Shown here: piece by piece, positions 8,684-12,081 of the stretch
Position numbering within the stretch: the stretch's first letter is position 1
How the letters are laid out: every line of letters begins with the position of its first letter
Assembly: GCA_015489035.1 (NCBI GenBank)
Contig: WFMP01000046.1
Coordinates: forward strand, 1-12,081
Reading direction: 5' to 3'
Origin: Candidatus Altimarinota bacterium
GTDB taxonomy: Bacteria; Patescibacteriota; Gracilibacteria; Absconditabacterales; Absconditicoccaceae
DNA length: 12,081 nucleotides
Notes under the pieces: generated by a model
Database searches by the model: none
What the model was told of the DNA's origin: nothing
Seen by the model: only the letters and a program-made list of their open reading frames with translations
Made by a program: the position numbers and the translations under genes

Positions 8684-9465
8684 TGTTCAAAATTATCATC
8701 TAAAGATATAGTTTTTGAAAATCATTCTTTATTTTTTATAAACATAGTTTTCATCATTATATTTGTTCATATAATTGTATATATTTCTCCATCTAAATCA
8801 AGCTCTGTTCATATATCCGGGAATCCCTTTTGTTCCTCTTTATAAACATCTTCTTCATATTTTAAACAACATTTTAGTTTTCAGCATGCTCATTTATTTT
8901 TATCAAGTCATTGAGATTGCAGATTTTGTAGATTTACAGTAGATGTTTCCACACTTTTTAAGCTACACATTGATTTAGTACAACATAGTTTATGTCAGCA
9001 ATCTCAACACATATCTTCACTTATAGGATTCAATCTTATAGAATCTCTTGCTCATACTTGATATAAAAAGAAATTCATTCAAATTACTGATCTAAGTTCA
9101 TTTAGAAAAGGTCTAAAATCTGTTCTATCGTCAGAATAAAAAAATAAGTATAAAGTATTTCAATTATAATCCATTTTTCATGTTACAAATTTAAGGTCGG
9201 GAAAAATTATTTTTAGCTCAGATTTAATTTCTTGAAATTTCTCTTTAGCTTTTTTATCTAATTCATAAAATCTTTCTAGTTGTTTATATGTTAATTTATA
9301 CAAAAAATCTACTTCATAACTTGCTTCGCATTCATATCATATGTAGGTAGCTATAAATTTTTTTCATTCTTTTTCATAAACAATTTTATCTCAAGATTTA
9401 AGATTTGTAGTTGTTCATGTATTAGATTTTAATACTTTTAGTGTTAACCAATCTTGTAAATACAA
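8677..9465 (-). CDS. PSP1-domain protein (YaaT-like), cysteine-rich, non-ATG start
   Basis: About 262 residues. The core LRSVIGMNFFLYQVGARDSI, then CGDCGHKLCCTKSMC and GLDKNKGACGKLKCCLKYE, is the hallmark of the PSP1/YaaT family. In Bacillus, YaaT works in a complex that affects phosphorelay signalling and RNA processing; whether that applies here is unknown. Nine cysteines cluster at about 152-199 and could hold a metal. All glycines between the cysteines are TGA. No in-frame ATG exists before residue 97, inside the domain, so the start must be another codon. TTG at 9465 gives a full first strand and no overlap with the upstream gene; TTG at 9498 would overlap its stop by 14 bases. Neither has a Shine-Dalgarno sequence. 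Confidence 0.85.
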
Positions 9466-9484
9466 AATTTTATAATTTATTCAA

Positions 9485-10210
9485 TTAAATATTATCAAAA
9501 ACTATACTTTGGCCAGGAGTTAAAACTTTACAATTTGCTAAATTATTTAGCATTATTTCTTGAGCAAAATCTATAGGATTTACTTTTATTGTGTCAAAAG
9601 TGTTATAATGGATAGGAACCACAATTTTAGGTTTTACAAATTCTGTTGCTTTTACTGCATCTTTTATTCACATAGTAAAATTTCATCATATTGGTAGAAA
9701 AGCTACATCTATATCTTCATCTTCGAGAAGTTTCATATCATAAGTAAGTGCAGTATCTCCAGCATGATATAATTTTTTTCATCAAACTTTTAAGACTATT
9801 CAAGCAGCTTTTCAAGGGAAAAATTCTGGTCAAATAGCTCATCCGTGGACTGCATTTACAAATTTTACTGTAAATTCTCAAAAATCATTTGATCAGTTAA
9901 TAGGAAAAATATGCTCTCATCATATATGCATACTATAAGAAGATGATATATTATGAAATTTAGCAAAATATTGTATTATTTCAAAAGTAGAAATTATTTT
10001 TGCTCAAGTTTTATTTACTATTTCTACAGTATCTCATATATGATCAGAATGTCCGTGTGTAATACATATAGCTACAATATTTTTTGAACAAACTGTTTGT
10101 AAATCAATATCACATAGTTTATTTTCGCTAATATATGGATCTATCAAAATACTTTTTCATCATAAATCTATTTCAACAAAACTATGTCCATGATATATAA
10201 TATCAATCAT
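9485..10210 (-). CDS. Metal-dependent hydrolase of the UPF0173 family (metallo-beta-lactamase fold)
   Basis: A 241-residue soluble enzyme. The N-terminus MIDIIYHGHSFVEIDLGGKS with ILIDPYIS is typical of UPF0173 proteins. The metal-binding motif is intact: H-G-H-S-D-H (in CITHGHSDHIGD), a later His (NAVHGGA), the Asp of YHAGDTA and the His of VVPIHYNTF. Length is normal for the family. The substrate of the family is not established. It lies 24 bases after a small membrane protein gene and about 20 before the PSP1 gene, well within the operon. Confidence 0.92.
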
Positions 10211-10234
10211 TTATTATAATATGTTAATAATAAA

Positions 10235-10420
10235 TTAATTTCAAATACCATCACTTGATACTGTTTGATTTCATTTTATACTTGCTCAATTATCTTGTTT
10301 AGATGAATGTCATCATAATAATGTAATAATTGGTCATCAAAATGTTACAATTAAAAATATAGTTATAAGTATTATGGTAAACCATTTTACAATCTTATCT
10401 TTTTTAGTTTTTTTAGTCAT
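10235..10420 (-). CDS. Small single-pass membrane protein, 61 aa
   Basis: A very lysine-rich start (MTKKTKKDKIVKW), one membrane helix (about 13-35, FTIILITIFLIVTFGGPIITLL) and a short polar, Gly/Ser/Asn-rich tail with no charge pattern. By the positive-inside rule the tail faces outward. I do not recognise a family. Seven of its eight or so glycines are TGA, so it is invisible under the standard code. It sits in the operon with 27- and 24-base gaps, which is the main support that it is real. Confidence 0.6.
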
Positions 10421-10447
10421 TTGAATATGTTATTTATTTAAAATAAA

Positions 10448-10741
10448 TTATTTGGTACTTCAAGTGAAATACAGAATTATTAAGAATATGTATAATTTAG
10501 GTGATTTAAATATATCTCTAAATATAAATCATTTTCCCCATCTTATTTTTTGTCTTTTTATAAAGCTATCATTAAATTTGTTTGCATATCTTATTAATAT
10601 CTTATTTTTAGGATTTATTTTTAAAAGCAGATTTAATAAATTATAACACCTCAAATATTCTTTATTTGAATAAGCTTCTTTGATATATTTTTCAATTTTT
10701 TTTTCAATTTTTTCATTTGAATATGAGCTAATATTTCACAT
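10448..10741 (-). CDS. Small TPR-like protein with C-terminal membrane helix, 97 aa
   Basis: Residues 8-25 are a charged helix (NEKIEKKIEKYIKEAYSN), followed by a pair of helices resembling one tetratricopeptide unit (YLRCYNLLNLLLKINPKNK with ILIRYANKF). A basic segment (IKRQKIRWGKG) leads to a C-terminal hydrophobic helix (LYIFLIILYFTG). It is therefore probably tail-anchored with its helical part in the cytoplasm. The start ATG at 10741 is followed at once by TGA read as glycine. It begins 16 bases after elongation factor P. Function unknown; a partner role with the larger TPR protein of the same operon is speculation. Confidence 0.6.
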
Positions 10742-10757
10742 TTTTTATTTTTTATTT

Positions 10758-11318
10758 TTAAACTTTACCTTTTACTTCATTTGTAGATGTATTTACCAAG
10801 ATTTCATCTCATTCTTCTATATGTAAAGGTACTTGTACTACTAATCCAGTTTCTAATGTAGCAGGTTTAGTTCCAGCTTGAGCTCTATCTCATTTTATTC
10901 AAGGCATAGTTTCAGTCACTTTATAAGAAACTGTATCCGGCAATATTATTCAGATTACATTTTCATTATACATCATAAGAAATACATCAACATTTTCTTT
11001 TAAATATTGTTTAATATCATCAACTAAATCATCTCAAAGTTCGAAAAGTTCAGATGTATCAAATTCCATAAAGGTATAAGTATCTCCACTATTATATAAA
11101 TATTGTCAGTTTTTATAATTTATTTCAGCTTGATCCAATGTAGTTCATGCCTTGTAAGTTACATTTTTTACTTGTCATGTTTGTATATTTTTTACTTTAA
11201 AAGCATAAGTAGCTCATCATCTTCATTTATGCATATGTGACATATCTACTACTTTGTAAAGTCATCATTCTATTTCAAGTACCGTTCATCTTTTAACTTC
11301 AGAAATATCTATTTTCAT
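10758..11318 (-). CDS. efp: Translation elongation factor P
   Basis: A 186-residue protein, the standard length, that binds beside the peptidyl-tRNA and rescues ribosomes stalled on proline runs. Domain I (1-62) includes ISEVKRGTVLEIEGGLYKVV and the loop SHMHKGRGGATYAFKVKNIQ; domain II includes YTFMEFDTSELFELGDDL; domain III carries the family signature AQAGTKPATLETGLVVQVP and VNTSTNEVKGKV. The loop tip has arginine (R33) rather than the lysine of the E. coli type, and is one residue shorter than KPGKG. Fourteen of eighteen glycines are TGA, including all three in the loop, which is strong evidence for the recoding. ATG 11318 directly follows AAAGG. It is the first gene of the leftward run. 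Confidence 0.96.
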
Positions 11319-11344
11319 CCTTTATTCTAATAATATAAAAACTT

Positions 11345-11428
11345 AGTCAAGCTTATTAACTATATATAAATATGTTAGTTATTCAATAAAAAATCAGTAA
11401 ATAAAATTTATCATATAAAAGCTTGACT
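11345..11428. repeat. 10-base inverted repeat in the divergent promoter region
   Basis: AGTCAAGCTT (11345-11354) is repeated in inverted form as AAGCTTGACT (11419-11428), 64 bases apart, between the divergent elongation factor P and repeat-protein genes. The right arm contains the -35 box of the rightward promoter. It may be an operator pair or chance in A/T-rich DNA. Confidence 0.35.
11359..11386 (-). promoter_or_regulatory. Putative promoter of the elongation factor P operon
   Basis: On the minus strand TTGAAT (11386-11381), a 16-base spacer and TATAGT (11364-11359), about 40 bases before the ATG. The box pair is close to that at 1767-1794 (TTGAAA/TATAGT). A better -35 word, TTGACT at 11350-11345, has no acceptable -10 at the right distance. 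Confidence 0.45.
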
Positions 11429-11451
11429 TTATTTTAAAAAATCAATATAAT
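11423..11451 (+). promoter_or_regulatory. Near-consensus promoter of the Thr-Asn-Ser repeat protein
   Basis: TTGACT (11423-11428), a 17-base spacer and a perfect TATAAT (11446-11451). This is the closest match to the housekeeping consensus in the window and predicts transcription from about 11457-11459. Confidence 0.8.
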
Positions 11452-11491
11452 TTAAATGTGAGGAGTGATTTTAAAAAATAAAAATAAAAAG

Positions 11492-12081
11492 ATGCGATTA
11501 CTTATAAGTGAAATTATACTATTTTGAATAATGTTATCTTTGATTATATGATATTTTTGATGAAGATGATTATGAATTAATAAGGAAGTTAAATTTAAGG
11601 CACAGGTCAATTCTACGATAGCTAAAGTGAGGAGTAATTTAAATACATGAGATTCTTATAAAGTAAAAAGAATAGTTTCTAATCATTGAACTCAGAAGTA
11701 TATAGAATACAAGATAAAATTAACTAAGAATTGAAAAAAGTTATCTAAGCAAGAAATGGATAAAATAGTTAAATCTATTACAAACAGTACAAACAGTACA
11801 AATAGTACAAACAATACAAACAATACAAATAGTACAAATAGTACAAATAGTACAAATAGTACAAATAGTACAAATAGTACAAATAGTACAAACACAGCAA
11901 ATAGTACAAACAGTACAAACAGTACAAATAGTACAAATAGTACAAACAGTACAAACAGTACAAATAGTACAAACAATACAAATAGTACAAACAGTACAAA
12001 CAGTACAAACAGTACAAACAGTACAAACAGTACAAACAGTACAAACAGTACAAACAGTACAAACAGTACAAACAGTACAAA
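11492..12081 (+). CDS. Single-pass membrane protein with Thr-Asn-Ser tandem repeats, 3' end missing
   Basis: At least 196 residues, running off the window. A hydrophobic helix lies near the start (LLISEIILFGIMLSLIIGYFGG), then a short lysine-rich region (KFKAQVNSTIAKVRSN ... KKLSKQEMDKIVKSI) and from about residue 97 a continuous Thr-Asn-Ser repeat. The repeat creates an N-S-T sequon in most units and a dense array of Ser/Thr, as in glycosylated surface stalks or adhesins; that role is inference. The start is uncertain: in-frame ATG 11456 and GTG 11465 lie upstream, but ATG 11456 is about where transcription should begin, so I chose ATG 11492. Codon two is CGA. No stop appears before the window end. 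Confidence 0.75.
11780..12081 (+). repeat. 9-base in-frame tandem repeat, about 33 copies, continuing past the window
   Basis: The unit is ACA-AA(C/T)-AGT, coding Thr-Asn-Ser. Variants are ACA-AAC-AAT (Thr-Asn-Asn) and one break ACA-AAC-ACA-GCA-AAT-AGT at about 11888-11905. Copies with AAT cluster at 11825-11887, while from 11987 to the end ten and a half copies of ACAAACAGT are identical, which suggests recent expansion by slippage. The collapsed or unfinished state of such an array in an assembly is likely. Confidence 0.95.

Noticed and set aside
10452..10646. Plus-strand open frame of 64 residues
   Set aside because: It is antisense to the small TPR-like gene and has no promoter or ribosome site.
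11345..11350. TTGACT as the -35 box of the elongation factor P promoter
   Set aside because: The only -10-like words follow after 8-10 bases, and a proper spacing would place the transcript start at the start codon.
11692..12080. Two minus-strand open frames of repeated Leu-Phe-Val and Tyr-Cys-Leu units
   Set aside because: They are antisense readings of the nine-base tandem repeat, which stays open in several frames. The plus-strand frame has a promoter, a membrane anchor and a sensible non-repeat N-terminus.
11780..12081. CRISPR-like array
   Set aside because: The unit is nine bases with no spacers and is in frame with a coding sequence.
1..12081. A region of many frameshifted or nonsense-broken pseudogenes
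   Set aside because: All breaks are TGA, none is a frameshift, and the TGA sites match conserved glycines.

Overview
The window reads as a low-GC genome from the Patescibacteria/CPR group that has a changed genetic code. Under the standard code almost nothing here is open. When TGA is read as glycine, fifteen consistent genes appear and fill nearly the whole window, and several carry unmistakable family signatures with TGA exactly at conserved glycines (for example the elongation factor P loop H-K-G-R-G-G-A, the metallo-hydrolase, and the sugar transferase motif MSIAGPRP). That is the code of Absconditabacteria (SR1) and Gracilibacteria. The only CGN codons I found in frame are CGA and CGG. 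At least one of them, in the sugar transferase, sits where the family has an aromatic residue. This points to the Absconditabacteria variant in which CGA/CGG encode Trp, so SR1 is my preferred assignment, though not proven.

Left block, plus strand (1-4773): the 3' end of an ECF-type sigma factor gene, a membrane-anchored FecR-like anti-sigma factor, a terminator, then a pair made of a multi-pass membrane protein built from three pilin-like helical hairpins and a membrane-anchored family-5 solute-binding protein, closed by a terminator. A 12-base element (TGTAT[C/A]GTAGTA) precedes both the anti-sigma gene and the membrane-protein gene, so the pair may belong to the regulon of this sigma factor.

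Centre, minus strand (4796-5983): a small, apparently strongly expressed protein with its own promoter, the only canonical Shine-Dalgarno sequence noticed in the window and its own terminator. Its 64-residue core avoids TGA completely and then meets a TGA immediately before the terminator hairpin. Downstream of it lies an unidentified 281-residue protein.

Right block, minus strand (6040-11386): a tightly packed eight-gene run transcribed leftward: elongation factor P, two small membrane proteins, an UPF0173 metallo-hydrolase, a PSP1-domain (YaaT-like) protein, a membrane-anchored TPR protein, a cyclic-nucleotide-binding-like protein, and a polyprenyl-phosphate sugar transferase that would start surface glycan synthesis. 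Gaps are 16-27 bases or short overlaps, as in one operon.

Far right, plus strand (11423-12081): a divergent promoter with a near-consensus -35/-10 pair drives a single-pass membrane protein whose outer part is a Thr-Asn-Ser tandem repeat that runs off the window. No tRNA, rRNA, CRISPR array or insertion sequence was seen, and there is no gene-free stretch longer than 300 bases.
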